Source: Anaerolineae bacterium (GTDB taxonomy: Bacteria; Chloroflexota; Anaerolineae; B4-G1; SLSP01). Taken from it: a stretch of 20,639 nucleotides of DNA. The notes beneath the pieces are model-generated. The model ran no database searches. It saw only the letters and a list, made by a program, of their open reading frames with translations, and was not told where the DNA came from. The position numbers and the translations under genes are program-made. This document shows, piece by piece, positions 11,372 through 18,502 of this stretch; the first letter of the stretch is position 1; each line of letters begins with the position of its first letter. The stretch is from positions 1-20,639 of the forward strand of contig JAGHDT010000492.1 in assembly GCA_021159805.1 (NCBI GenBank). Reading direction: 5' to 3'.

Positions 11372-11415
11372 GGGCAGGTGGGGAGTGTGCTGCGTTCTGG
11401 TGTGAGGACTGAGAG

Positions 11416-12147
11416 ATGCTAATGGATGAACGACATAAGCGTCAACTGGCGATGCCGACGATCGGCGAAGCTGGGCAGGCCCGGCTTGAAGCTTCGCGCG
11501 TGCTCGTCGTTGGCGCCGGCGGGCTCGGTTCACCTATTCTGCTGTACTTGGCTGCGGCCGGGGTGGGAACCCTGGGCATTGCTGATCACGACAAGGTGAG
11601 CGAGTCCAACCTGAATCGCCAGATCCTGTACACAACGGAGGATATCGGACGCAGTAAGGTGATGACCGCCGTTCAGCGCCTCAGGGCTCTTAGTCCCGCC
11701 ACAAAGGCAATCCCTCACGAGGAGCAGGTCCTTCGCGAGAACGGACGGCAGCTGGTGGGTGGGTATGATCTGGTGGTTGAGGCCAGTGACAATCTCGAGA
11801 CCAAGAGCCTGATGAATGAACTGTGCGTCGATGCCGGCATTCCGTTGGTGTGGGCCGCCGTCACGCGTTGGGAAGGCCAGATGGGAGCTTACGTGCCGGG
11901 TCACGGCTGCCGTGCTTGTCTGTTCCCCGAACTGCCTGAGCCGGGTACCTATCCTTCTGCGGCGGAGTTGGGCGTCATCGGCGCCGCTGCCGGGGTGATG
12001 GGCGCCCTGGAGGGGGTTGAGGCACTCAAGCTGCTCCTGGGCGTTGGTGATACCTTGGCCGACCGGTTACTGCTGTGGGACGGTTTGCATAGCACGTTTG
12101 ATGTGGTCAGCTACACGCGCAATCCTCGCTGTCCTGTCTGTGGGTAA
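11416..12147 (+). CDS. E1-like adenylyltransferase (MoeB/ThiF/HesA family)
   Basis: 243 residues, the usual size. These enzymes adenylate the C-terminal glycine of a ubiquitin-like sulfur carrier (MoaD, ThiS) with ATP. GAGGLGS (33-39) is the nucleotide loop, D57/D59 and SNLNRQ (64-69) contact ATP, and K81 is in the expected position. Structural zinc ligands are Cys165, 168, 239 and 242. The Cys that in MoeB/ThiF starts the segment TCVEAGV or NCRTAGV is missing: this protein reads PSAAELGVIG. MoeB does not strictly need that residue, so activity as a MoeB-like enzyme remains possible. GAGGA lies 7 nt before the ATG. No sulfur-carrier, JAMM protease or sulfurtransferase gene lies beside it, so the partner is unknown. 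Confidence 0.88.
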   Translation: MLMDERHKRQLAMPTIGEAGQARLEASRVLVVGAGGLGSPILLYLAAAGVGTLGIADHDKVSESNLNRQILYTTEDIGRSKVMTAVQRLRALSPATKAIPHEEQVLRENGRQLVGGYDLVVEASDNLETKSLMNELCVDAGIPLVWAAVTRWEGQMGAYVPGHGCRACLFPELPEPGTYPSAAELGVIGAAAGVMGALEGVEALKLLLGVGDTLADRLLLWDGLHSTFDVVSYTRNPRCPVCG

Positions 12148-12209
12148 TGCCTGAAGTGACGTCATCTTCGCTCTGCGCATCACGTAGCACCCAAACGCAG
12201 CGAGCAGAA

Positions 12210-12269
12210 GGGCCCAAAGCCTCGGCCTGAGCAGACTCGGGTCGAGACTGGGCGAAAGGCTTTGGGCCC
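12210..12269. repeat. Large structured inverted repeat between convergent genes
   Basis: GGGCCCAAAGCCT (12210-12222) is the exact reverse complement of AGGCTTTGGGCCC (12257-12269). The 34-nt interior can form a second hairpin, CCTGAG-CAGA-CTCGGG. There is no U-tract right after it on either strand. It may reinforce termination of the E1-like transcript or be a mobile palindromic element. Confidence 0.6.
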
Positions 12270-12309
12270 GCAGAGCGCATCGCAGAAGGCTGTTTTCGAA
12301 GCAGAACAG

Positions 12310-12340
12310 AAGACCGGGACAGTCAACCTGTCCCGGTCTT
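12310..12340. terminator. Bidirectional terminator between E1-like gene and proS
   Basis: AAGACCGGGACAG (12310-12322) and CTGTCCCGGTCTT (12328-12340) form a perfect 13-bp stem with a 5-nt loop. It lies between two convergent genes. The flanking tracts are only moderately T-rich on each side (TTGTTG on plus, CTGTTCTG on minus). Confidence 0.75.
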
Positions 12341-12362
12341 GTTGCCAGTGAGCTGACTGCAG

Positions 12363-13796
12363 TTAGTATGCCTTCCCGAAGATGGCGACTTCGGTGGCGG
12401 GCTTGCCCGTGTAGACGCAGGTTCCCGAACCGCCGGGCTGTTCGTCGGGGATGCAGCGCACGGTGGCCTTGGTCTCATCTTTGACGCGGGTCTCGTCCTC
12501 GCGGTCACCCGCCCACCAAGCCCGAGCGAAGCCGGTCTGAATGGCCTCTTTGAGTTCATCATACGTCTCGACATCCCGGACGTTGCCATCGCGGAAGTCT
12601 TTTGCCTTCTGGTAGATGGCATCCTGCACCGTCTCCAGCATCGCGGGGATGCGTCCCTCGATTTCGGACATAGGAATCAGCATCTTGCCATCCCGCCCGG
12701 GGATGTCACGCCGTGCGACCATCACGTTCTGCTTCACGATGTCGCGGGGCCCGATCTCAATGCGCAGCGGCACGCCCCGCATCTCCCAGTCATTGTACTT
12801 CCAGCCGGGTGAGAAGCCCTCGCGATCATCCAGCTTCACCCGAACCAACTTGCTGAGCCGCTCTTTGATCTGTTTGGCGGCCTCCAGCACGGCCCCGCGT
12901 TCCTTGTTCTTGCGCCAGATCGGCACGATGACCACCTGGATCGGGGCAAGGTGCGGCGGCAGTACCAGCCCCTGGTCGTCGCCGTGGGTCATCACGACCG
13001 CTCCGACCATACGCGTGCTGACGCCCCACGAGGTGGTCCAGGCGAGCTGCTGTTTGTTCTTTTCGTCGAGATACTGGATATCAAAAGCTTTGGCGAAGTT
13101 CTGCCCGAGAAAGTGGCTTGTTCCGGACTGGAGCGCCTTGCCGTCCTTCATCATCGCCTCGATTGTGTAGCTGGCGACGGCACCGGCGAACTTCTCGCTC
13201 TCGCTTTTGCGACCGGGGATGACGGGGATGGCGGCCTCTTTGACGCAGAAGTCGGTGTAGACGCCGAGCATGCGCAGCGTTTCCTCGACGGCCTCTTCCT
13301 CAGTTGCGTGGGCTGTGTGGCGTTCCTGCCACAGGAACTCAGTTGTGCGCAGGAAGAGACGAGTCCGCATCTCCCACCGCACGACGTTGGCCCATTGGTT
13401 GATGAGCAGTGGAAGATCCCGGTAGGATTGGATCCACTTCGAGTACATGTGCCCGATGATGGTCTCAGACGTGGGGCGCACGACCAGCGGCTCGTCGAGT
13501 TCCTTGCCGCCACCGTGGGTGACGACGGCCAATTCCGGTGAGAATCCTTTCACATGTTCGCTTTCCTTCTCCAGAAAGCTCATAGGGATGAAGAGGGGAA
13601 AGTAGGCGTTGACGTGCCCTGTTTCCTTGAATCGAAGGTCTAGCTCATCACGGATGCGCTCCCAAAGGGTGTAGCCATAGGGCTTGATGACCATGCAGCC
13701 GCGAACTGGGGAATAGTCGGCCAGGTCGGCTTTCAGTACGATCTCGTTGTACCATTTGGAAAAGTCTTCGCTCTGCGGTGTTAGAAACTCTGCCAT
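12363..13796 (-). CDS. proS: Prolyl-tRNA synthetase (archaeal/eukaryote-like type)
   Basis: Class II aminoacyl-tRNA synthetase of 477 residues that charges tRNA-Pro. It matches the Thermus/archaeal form: no bacterial editing insertion, the same overall length, a C-terminal extension and a terminal Tyr (FGKAY). Motif 2 is TEFLWQERHTAHAT and motif 3 lies at MTHGDDQGLVLPP, followed by the LAPIQVVIVPI anticodon-binding entry. Residue 159 in motif 2 is Arg (codon CGC) where relatives have Gly or Ala (QEGHTAH). Of the four C-terminal zinc cysteines in the Thermus enzyme only one clear equivalent remains (CVYT in place of CVRC). The ATG at 13796 is preceded by AAGGAAG. It is the last gene of a four-gene minus-strand run, 10 bp behind the truncated metallophosphoesterase. 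Confidence 0.95.
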   Translation of the reverse strand: MAEFLTPQSEDFSKWYNEIVLKADLADYSPVRGCMVIKPYGYTLWERIRDELDLRFKETGHVNAYFPLFIPMSFLEKESEHVKGFSPELAVVTHGGGKELDEPLVVRPTSETIIGHMYSKWIQSYRDLPLLINQWANVVRWEMRTRLFLRTTEFLWQERHTAHATEEEAVEETLRMLGVYTDFCVKEAAIPVIPGRKSESEKFAGAVASYTIEAMMKDGKALQSGTSHFLGQNFAKAFDIQYLDEKNKQQLAWTTSWGVSTRMVGAVVMTHGDDQGLVLPPHLAPIQVVIVPIWRKNKERGAVLEAAKQIKERLSKLVRVKLDDREGFSPGWKYNDWEMRGVPLRIEIGPRDIVKQNVMVARRDIPGRDGKMLIPMSEIEGRIPAMLETVQDAIYQKAKDFRDGNVRDVETYDELKEAIQTGFARAWWAGDREDETRVKDETKATVRCIPDEQPGGSGTCVYTGKPATEVAIFGKAY

Positions 13797-13806
13797 AATC
13801 TTCCTT

Positions 13807-14136
13807 TCACTCCCTTGCCTGTGAGGTCTTCGCTAGGCTGCCCGGCAGCCCTGCTGCCAGAGGACCCAGCTTCTTGAGATAGACAGCGCGCTGGTCACTA
13901 TTGCTCCAACCTGGCGGCTGGCCGGTTCTTCCCCCGTCGGGCAGCGATTGTGGCCCGTCGTGATTCCCGTGTAGGAAGAGGACGTGCTTCACATGCGTCT
14001 GGGTCACGATGAAGTCCCTATAGCCATAGGGGAGATCACCACAATCAATGAGCACGTCAATCGGTCCGGTCCATTGGCCAAGGTTCAAGGGATAGAGCGA
14101 ATTCGTGACTTCGTCACTGATCGCCAGAACACGCAT
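13807..14136 (-). CDS. Truncated metallophosphoesterase-like protein
   Basis: 109 residues. The first 60 match the N-terminal half of calcineurin-like phosphoesterases: MRVLAISDEV (1-10), DCGDLPYGY (31-39) with the metal-binding Asp34, and LHGNHD (55-60). The C-terminal half with the conserved His metal ligands is absent, and residues 70-109 resemble no part of the family I know. Full-length relatives have over 200 residues, and only about 10 bp separate this stop from proS, so a deletion rather than a simple frameshift is likely. Translation signals are intact: AGGAGG lies upstream of the ATG at 14136. The second metal-ligand position (Asp-x-His) reads Asp-x-Val, as I recall for some chloroflexote relatives. 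It may be a decaying gene that keeps translation running into proS. Confidence 0.6.
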   Translation of the reverse strand: MRVLAISDEVTNSLYPLNLGQWTGPIDVLIDCGDLPYGYRDFIVTQTHVKHVLFLHGNHDGPQSLPDGGRTGQPPGWSNSDQRAVYLKKLGPLAAGLPGSLAKTSQARE

Positions 14137-14206
14137 TGCGTACCACTTCCTTCCTCCTAATGGATTGGCTGCGGCCTCGTCACGCGGGTCGTGCGCTACG
14201 AACCGG

Positions 14207-14590
14207 CTATGCCGGCCCCGACTGTGTCGGGCTCGGTCCGAATCGCTCGTAGTTGATGGACAGTTTCTCCATCACGGCATCGCCGAGATCAATCCCGGTC
14301 AGGTAGGCCAGTTGCAGCAGATAGAGTAACACGTCGGCGAGTTCTTCAGACAGTGCCTCGCTATTCGCGTGCTCTCCCCACTGGTAGTGTTCGAGCACCT
14401 CGGCGGCCTCGAGCGACAGCGAGACAGCTATGTTGCGCGGTGACTGTTCACACGGTGAGTTCGGCTTGTACCATCCCATCGCCGCGACAAAGGCGTTCAT
14501 AGCGTCGGTCAGCTCCTGGAGGGTCAGCGAGTTCCCCAGCGATTTCGCCTGGTGCGGGGATAATTGGCCTGGATCTACGTTATCACTCAT
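14207..14590 (-). CDS. MazG-like nucleotide pyrophosphohydrolase
   Basis: 127-residue all-alpha NTP pyrophosphohydrolase. The Mg-binding pattern ExxE...ExxD is present as E61xxE64 (EAAE in SLEAAEVLEHYQW) and E83xxD86 (in SEELADVLLYLL). PRNIAVSL (51-58) is the usual lead-in. The arrangement is closest to the small dCTPase/MazG-like group that hydrolyses non-canonical or excess dNTPs to monophosphates; the precise substrate is not readable. It follows leucyl aminopeptidase by 36 bp in the same direction, and no strong ribosome binding site is visible before the ATG at 14590. The region between its stop and the metallophosphoesterase start (70 bp) shows nothing beyond that gene's ribosome binding site. 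Confidence 0.85.
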   Translation of the reverse strand: MSDNVDPGQLSPHQAKSLGNSLTLQELTDAMNAFVAAMGWYKPNSPCEQSPRNIAVSLSLEAAEVLEHYQWGEHANSEALSEELADVLLYLLQLAYLTGIDLGDAVMEKLSINYERFGPSPTQSGPA

Positions 14591-14626
14591 AGTCGGCTAT
14601 CTGTGGACTTGTCCAGATGGACACTG

Positions 14627-16144
14627 TCAGGCGTCCCATCTCCGCAGAGCTTCAACGAAAAGGCGCACGCCAAATCCGGTGGCGCCTTTGGGAACATAGG
14701 GATCTGACTTGTCCCGGATCCCCAATCCGGCGATATCAATGTGGGCCCACTTGATCCCGTCCGGCACGAACTTGCTCAGGAAGTAGGCCGCGGTGATGCT
14801 GCTGGCGGCGCGCCCACCGACGTTCTTGAGGTCGGCGACGTCGCTTTCTATCTGCTTGCCGTACTCCTTGAAGAGCGGCATCGGCCACACGCGCTCCTTC
14901 GTGGCCTCGCCGGCAGCGACCAACCGGTCGATCAGGCCTTGATCCCCCATGACAGCGGCCGCGTGGTCACCGAGGGCTACGATCCGCCCGCCGGTCAGCG
15001 TGGCAACATCAAAGACCGCGTCGGGCTGGAACTCGCCGGCGTAGGTCAAGGCGTCCGCGAGAATCAACCGTCCCTCGGCATCGGTGTTGATGATCTCTAC
15101 GGTAAGTCCGTTGAGCGATTTGACCACGTCGCCGGGCTTGGTTGCCTGGGCATCGGGCATATTGTCGGTGACCGGTGCTAACCCGACAACGTGCAGAGGG
15201 AGATTGAGAAGCGCGACGGCGCGCAGAGCACCCAGCACAGCAGCTGCGCCGCCCATATCGCCCTTCATGGCTTCCATACCCCGGCTGGGTTTGAGCGAAA
15301 TCCCCCCTGTATCGAACGTGATCCCCTTGCCGACCAGGACGACGGTGGGGAGATCCGGCACACCCGCATTGTGTTCCAGCACGATCATCCGCGCGGGTTC
15401 GTTCCCACCCTGGTTGACGCTCAGGAATAGGTGCATTCCCAGCTCTTTCAGTGCGGGCTTCTCAAGGATCTTGCATACCGTGCCGGTCTCTGTGGCGATC
15501 TCCTGGGCCACTTTGGCCAGGTGGGAAGGGGTGGCAACGTTGGCCGGGCGATTGACCAGGTCGCGAGCCAGCATCGTGGACTCCGCCACGATCTGCCCGC
15601 GGTTCAGAGCCTCCTGCATCGCAGCCAAATCGTTCTCCCCGGAGATCACGATAACCAGTTGCTCGGGATCCGCGCGATGGTTCTCGTCCTGGGTCTTGAG
15701 TTCGGTGAACCGGTAGAGTCCCAGGAGCGCGCCCTCTGCCACGGCTTCGGCGGCCGCTGAGGTGGACAGCTCACGCGAGATTCCCTCTACGTCCTCACCA
15801 AATACGACCGTGTGCAATGTGGATAGCCCGAGCGAACGTGCTTTCTGTGCAGTGGTTGCGGAAGCCTCACGGATGACGTTGAGCGTGACCTCCTCAGGCT
15901 TCCCGAGGCCAACAAGGATGAGCCGCTTGGCAGGGAGCCAGTCGTGCGTGTAGAGTACCAAGGTTTCGTTGATCTTGCCTTTGAAATCCCCATCTGCGAT
16001 GACCGAGCCCAGTTCTCCGTTGAGGGCTGCGTCCAACTCACCAGCCGTACCCGCCAGCGGGATCTCGGTCCCTTCAAAGAGACCCAACGCGATCGCCGGC
16101 GTTTCCTGTTCAGTAATGTGGCCCACAACAGCCCTAATCTCCAT
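14627..16144 (-). CDS. pepA: Leucyl aminopeptidase (M17 family)
   Basis: 505-residue cytosolic aminopeptidase that removes N-terminal residues from peptides with two metal ions and usually forms hexamers. The N-terminal macro-like domain covers about 1-180. In the catalytic domain VGKGITFDTGG (271-281) supplies Lys273 and Asp278, ISLKP has the catalytic Lys285, MKGD supplies Asp296, and NTDAEGRL (353-360) gives Asp355, Glu357 and Arg359. All expected ligands are there and length is normal. GGAGG lies 9 nt before the ATG at 16144, and an extended -10 promoter is 42-50 bp upstream. It leads a minus-strand run with the MazG-like, metallophosphoesterase-like and proS genes. Confidence 0.95.
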   Translation of the reverse strand: MEIRAVVGHITEQETPAIALGLFEGTEIPLAGTAGELDAALNGELGSVIADGDFKGKINETLVLYTHDWLPAKRLILVGLGKPEEVTLNVIREASATTAQKARSLGLSTLHTVVFGEDVEGISRELSTSAAAEAVAEGALLGLYRFTELKTQDENHRADPEQLVIVISGENDLAAMQEALNRGQIVAESTMLARDLVNRPANVATPSHLAKVAQEIATETGTVCKILEKPALKELGMHLFLSVNQGGNEPARMIVLEHNAGVPDLPTVVLVGKGITFDTGGISLKPSRGMEAMKGDMGGAAAVLGALRAVALLNLPLHVVGLAPVTDNMPDAQATKPGDVVKSLNGLTVEIINTDAEGRLILADALTYAGEFQPDAVFDVATLTGGRIVALGDHAAAVMGDQGLIDRLVAAGEATKERVWPMPLFKEYGKQIESDVADLKNVGGRAASSITAAYFLSKFVPDGIKWAHIDIAGLGIRDKSDPYVPKGATGFGVRLFVEALRRWDA

Positions 16145-16185
16145 AGTGGGAAGCCTCCAGGCTAGGTTAAGTATCGGATGGATCG

Positions 16186-16194
16186 ATTATACCA
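16186..16194 (-). promoter_or_regulatory. pepA promoter (extended -10)
   Basis: On the minus strand TGGTATAAT (16194-16186) is an exact extended -10 element. Upstream bases at -35 match the consensus poorly, as is common with this type. Transcription would begin near 16179, about 35 nt before the ATG. Confidence 0.65.
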
Positions 16195-16620
16195 TATTGG
16201 GCTGGCTTGCCTGACGGAGTGCGACAAGATCATTGGCAAGGCATTGTGGGCGATTGAGCTTGGGTCCAGCTGCTTTGCCGCGAGGCCAATGAGCGACGGG
16301 ATAGCGCAATCCGGGTCCCCGTCCGGAAGACGGCGTTGTGACACGTCTTCCGGCACGACGTCTGTACGAAATCTGATTGTATCTTGTACAGACGACCCAC
16401 CGGGTCGTCTCTTGCCGCTGTTCGCTGTGCGTAACCGCCTGACGTTGCCGCCGCGGAAGACGTGCCATCGGCATATCGCGAGCGGTGACAGTCTGTGCAG
16501 CCGGTGGCGCAGAGCTGCGAGGGTTGTTCTGCAGCAGGCATGCGGTTATTGCCTCAGATGCGCAACACGCTTCCTATGGGTCCAAGGCCGGAACACGGGC
16601 AGCCTCCGGCCAGAGGTCTC
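16195..16620. other. Noncoding region rich in inverted repeats
   Basis: No supported gene lies between pepA and the wtp operon. Three hairpins are visible. A: CCGGAAGACG (16323-16332) with CGTCTTCCGG (16344-16353). B: CGTCTGTAC (16359-16367) with GTACAGACG (16386-16394). C: AGACGACCC (16390-16398) with GGGTCGTCT (16402-16410). B and C share five bases, so they exclude one another. GGAAGACGTG at 16455-16464 is a further inverted copy of the 3' arm of A. Hairpin C might end the wtp transcript, but no U-tract follows it. A weaker palindrome (16603-16616) lies just after the wtpC stop. Confidence 0.6.
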
Positions 16621-17706
16621 TCAGAAAACGTGGACGGCCGAGGCCTTGAAGCCGATGGAGACCTCCTGGCCCACTGTCAGCTCCAACTCCTCCAGTGAGC
16701 GCCTTGTGATGACGCAGGTCAGGTCGGGGGGAAGGTGCACGGTGACGTAGAGGAGCGTCCCGCGGTCAGCGATCTCGACGATTCGGCCCCGGAATGTGTT
16801 GCGCACGCTGGAGCGTCGTAGTTCCTGAAAGATGAAGATATCCTCCGGCCGGATGGACGCGCGGACTCTCCCGGTCAGTTCTGTCACTACGGCGATCTGG
16901 ATCCCGTCGAGGGCGAGTAGCTTGTACCCGCCCTCGGCGGGCTGCAAGTCGCCTTGAAGGATGTTTCGCACTCCCACAAAGCGGGCCACAAACTCGGAAG
17001 CCGGTTTCCTGAAGATCTCGTCCGGTAGCCCCACCTGCACAATGTGCCCTGAGTTCAAGACGGCGATGCGATCGCCCAGGGCGACGGCTTCCTCGAAGTT
17101 GTGGGTGACGTGGATAGTGGTGGTGCCCAGGGCCCGGTGTAGACGCGCCAACTCGCGCTGCAGATCTTCCCGGGTGGTGGGGTCAAGCGCGCTGAGTGGT
17201 TCATCCAGCAGCAACAGTCGCGGTTTGACGATCAGCGCCCGCGCCAGCGCTACTCTCTGTTGCTCGCCACCGCTGAGCCTGCTGGGGTTGCGATGAAGCA
17301 GGTGCTCAATGGATAAGAGCTGTGCCATCTCGTTCACCCGCTGCTCGATGGCAGTGCCGGAAGGCAGGCGCCGCTTTCCTCGGTGCCGTCGTCCCCGACC
17401 CAGTGTCAGGCCAAAGGCGATGTTGTCCGCAACGTTCAGGTGCGGGAAGAGTGCGTAATCCTGGTAGACGAAGCCGATCCCGCGCTCCTCCGGCGCTGTG
17501 GCTGTGGCATCTTCCCCGTTCATCCGGACCTGTCCCCGGCGCGGCCTGTGTAGTCCGGCGATGGTCTCGAGCAGCACGGTCTTGCCCCCGCCGGTCGGGC
17601 CGAGGACAACCATATACTCGCCGGGCGCCACGTCCAGCGTGATCTCCCGAAGGTGAAACTCGCCCAGGTCAACCGATAGGTCGCAAACCTGCACGCCGCT
17701 GCTCAT
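16621..17706 (-). CDS. wtpC: Tungstate/molybdate ABC transporter, ATP-binding subunit
   Basis: 361-residue ATPase energising the importer. Walker A is GPTGGGKT (36-43), the Q-loop Gln is 82, the signature LSGGEQQ is at 144-150, Walker B LLLLDE at 164-169, and the switch His is 202. A TOBE-like C-terminal domain (about 290-355), usual in ModC/WtpC, follows and can sense oxyanion. Residues 103-117 form a basic insertion. The ATG at 17706 overlaps the permease stop (ATGA), indicating translational coupling. The same frame stays open for another 957 bp upstream, but that part is antisense-frame noise under the permease and wtpA. Specificity is assigned from wtpA and the riboswitch, not from the ATPase itself. 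Confidence 0.92.
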   Translation of the reverse strand: MSSGVQVCDLSVDLGEFHLREITLDVAPGEYMVVLGPTGGGKTVLLETIAGLHRPRRGQVRMNGEDATATAPEERGIGFVYQDYALFPHLNVADNIAFGLTLGRGRRHRGKRRLPSGTAIEQRVNEMAQLLSIEHLLHRNPSRLSGGEQQRVALARALIVKPRLLLLDEPLSALDPTTREDLQRELARLHRALGTTTIHVTHNFEEAVALGDRIAVLNSGHIVQVGLPDEIFRKPASEFVARFVGVRNILQGDLQPAEGGYKLLALDGIQIAVVTELTGRVRASIRPEDIFIFQELRRSSVRNTFRGRIVEIADRGTLLYVTVHLPPDLTCVITRRSLEELELTVGQEVSIGFKASAVHVF

Positions 17707-18491
17707 CTTCGGCCTCGCTTTCCGGCTACGATCCGCAGCGTCACAAAGGTCGTCAGGCAGATCAGGAGGATCAATGTCGCTACAGGGCGGGCGTATTGCA
17801 GGCCAAAGGACGCGAACCGCTCGAACAAGAGCACCGGCGCGACCGTCGGGTGGTAGGCCAGGATGACCACGGCTCCGAACTCGCTCAGTCCCCGTGCCCA
17901 CATCAGGATGATCCCGGACAGGATGGAACGCCAGGCCAGCGGGAACGCGACACGCCAAAACGCAACCCAGGGGGAGGCCCCCAGTGTACGGGCGACCCGC
18001 TCCAGCCGGGTGGGCACCGCTTCGAACCCCTCCCGCGCCGCGTTGACCAGGTGCGCAAGGCTTACGAAGAGCATCGCGATGATGATGCCCGGTACGGCGG
18101 AGACGAACTTGATCCCCACGAGGCTGAATGTCTGTCCCAGGAGGGTGCGCCGGCCGAAGACCATCAGCAGCGCAATGCCAGCTGCCGAGTGAGGCACGAC
18201 GACGGGCAGGTCCACGATCCCCTCGACCAGTCGTTTGCCGGGGAAATCGGTCCGGGCCAGCAGGTAGGCCAGCGGCACGCCCAAGATGAAGCCGATGAGT
18301 GTGGCAAACAGCGACGCATAGAATGTCAGCCAGATTGAGCTGCGCACCTCCTCGTCCAGCACGGTCTGCCAGAGTAGGGCCGGTGACGAAGCCAGGACGG
18401 TCCGCAGCAGGGGCCAGGCGATGAACAGAACCAACAGCAAGCCGAGCACAGCGAATGTGGCGTGCATCCGGTTGGCGAACAGGGGTTTCAT
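17703..18491 (-). CDS. wtpB: Tungstate/molybdate ABC transporter, permease
   Basis: 262-residue permease with about six membrane segments. It contains the cytoplasmic EAA-type coupling loop (ARTLGASPWVAFWRVAFPLA, 167-186) that docks on the ATPase, and PVVVPHSAAGIALL (96-109), typical of the ModB/WtpB/CysT group. It starts 11 bp after the wtpA stop and overlaps wtpC by 4 bp. No clear ribosome binding site precedes the ATG at 18491. It forms the transmembrane channel, presumably as a homodimer. Confidence 0.92.
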   Translation of the reverse strand: MKPLFANRMHATFAVLGLLLVLFIAWPLLRTVLASSPALLWQTVLDEEVRSSIWLTFYASLFATLIGFILGVPLAYLLARTDFPGKRLVEGIVDLPVVVPHSAAGIALLMVFGRRTLLGQTFSLVGIKFVSAVPGIIIAMLFVSLAHLVNAAREGFEAVPTRLERVARTLGASPWVAFWRVAFPLAWRSILSGIILMWARGLSEFGAVVILAYHPTVAPVLLFERFASFGLQYARPVATLILLICLTTFVTLRIVAGKRGRR

Positions 18492-18502
18492 CCGTGTGCC
18501 AC

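Noticed and set aside
12148..12362. Possible T-box or other leader RNA linked to proS
   Set aside because: The region is downstream of the proS stop codon, not upstream, and holds termination-type hairpins without T-box signatures.
16178..16750. A 190-codon plus-strand open frame in the pepA-wtpC spacer
   Set aside because: It runs into the 3' end of wtpC on the other strand, has no ribosome binding site or recognisable domain, and its composition reflects GC-rich noise over inverted repeats.
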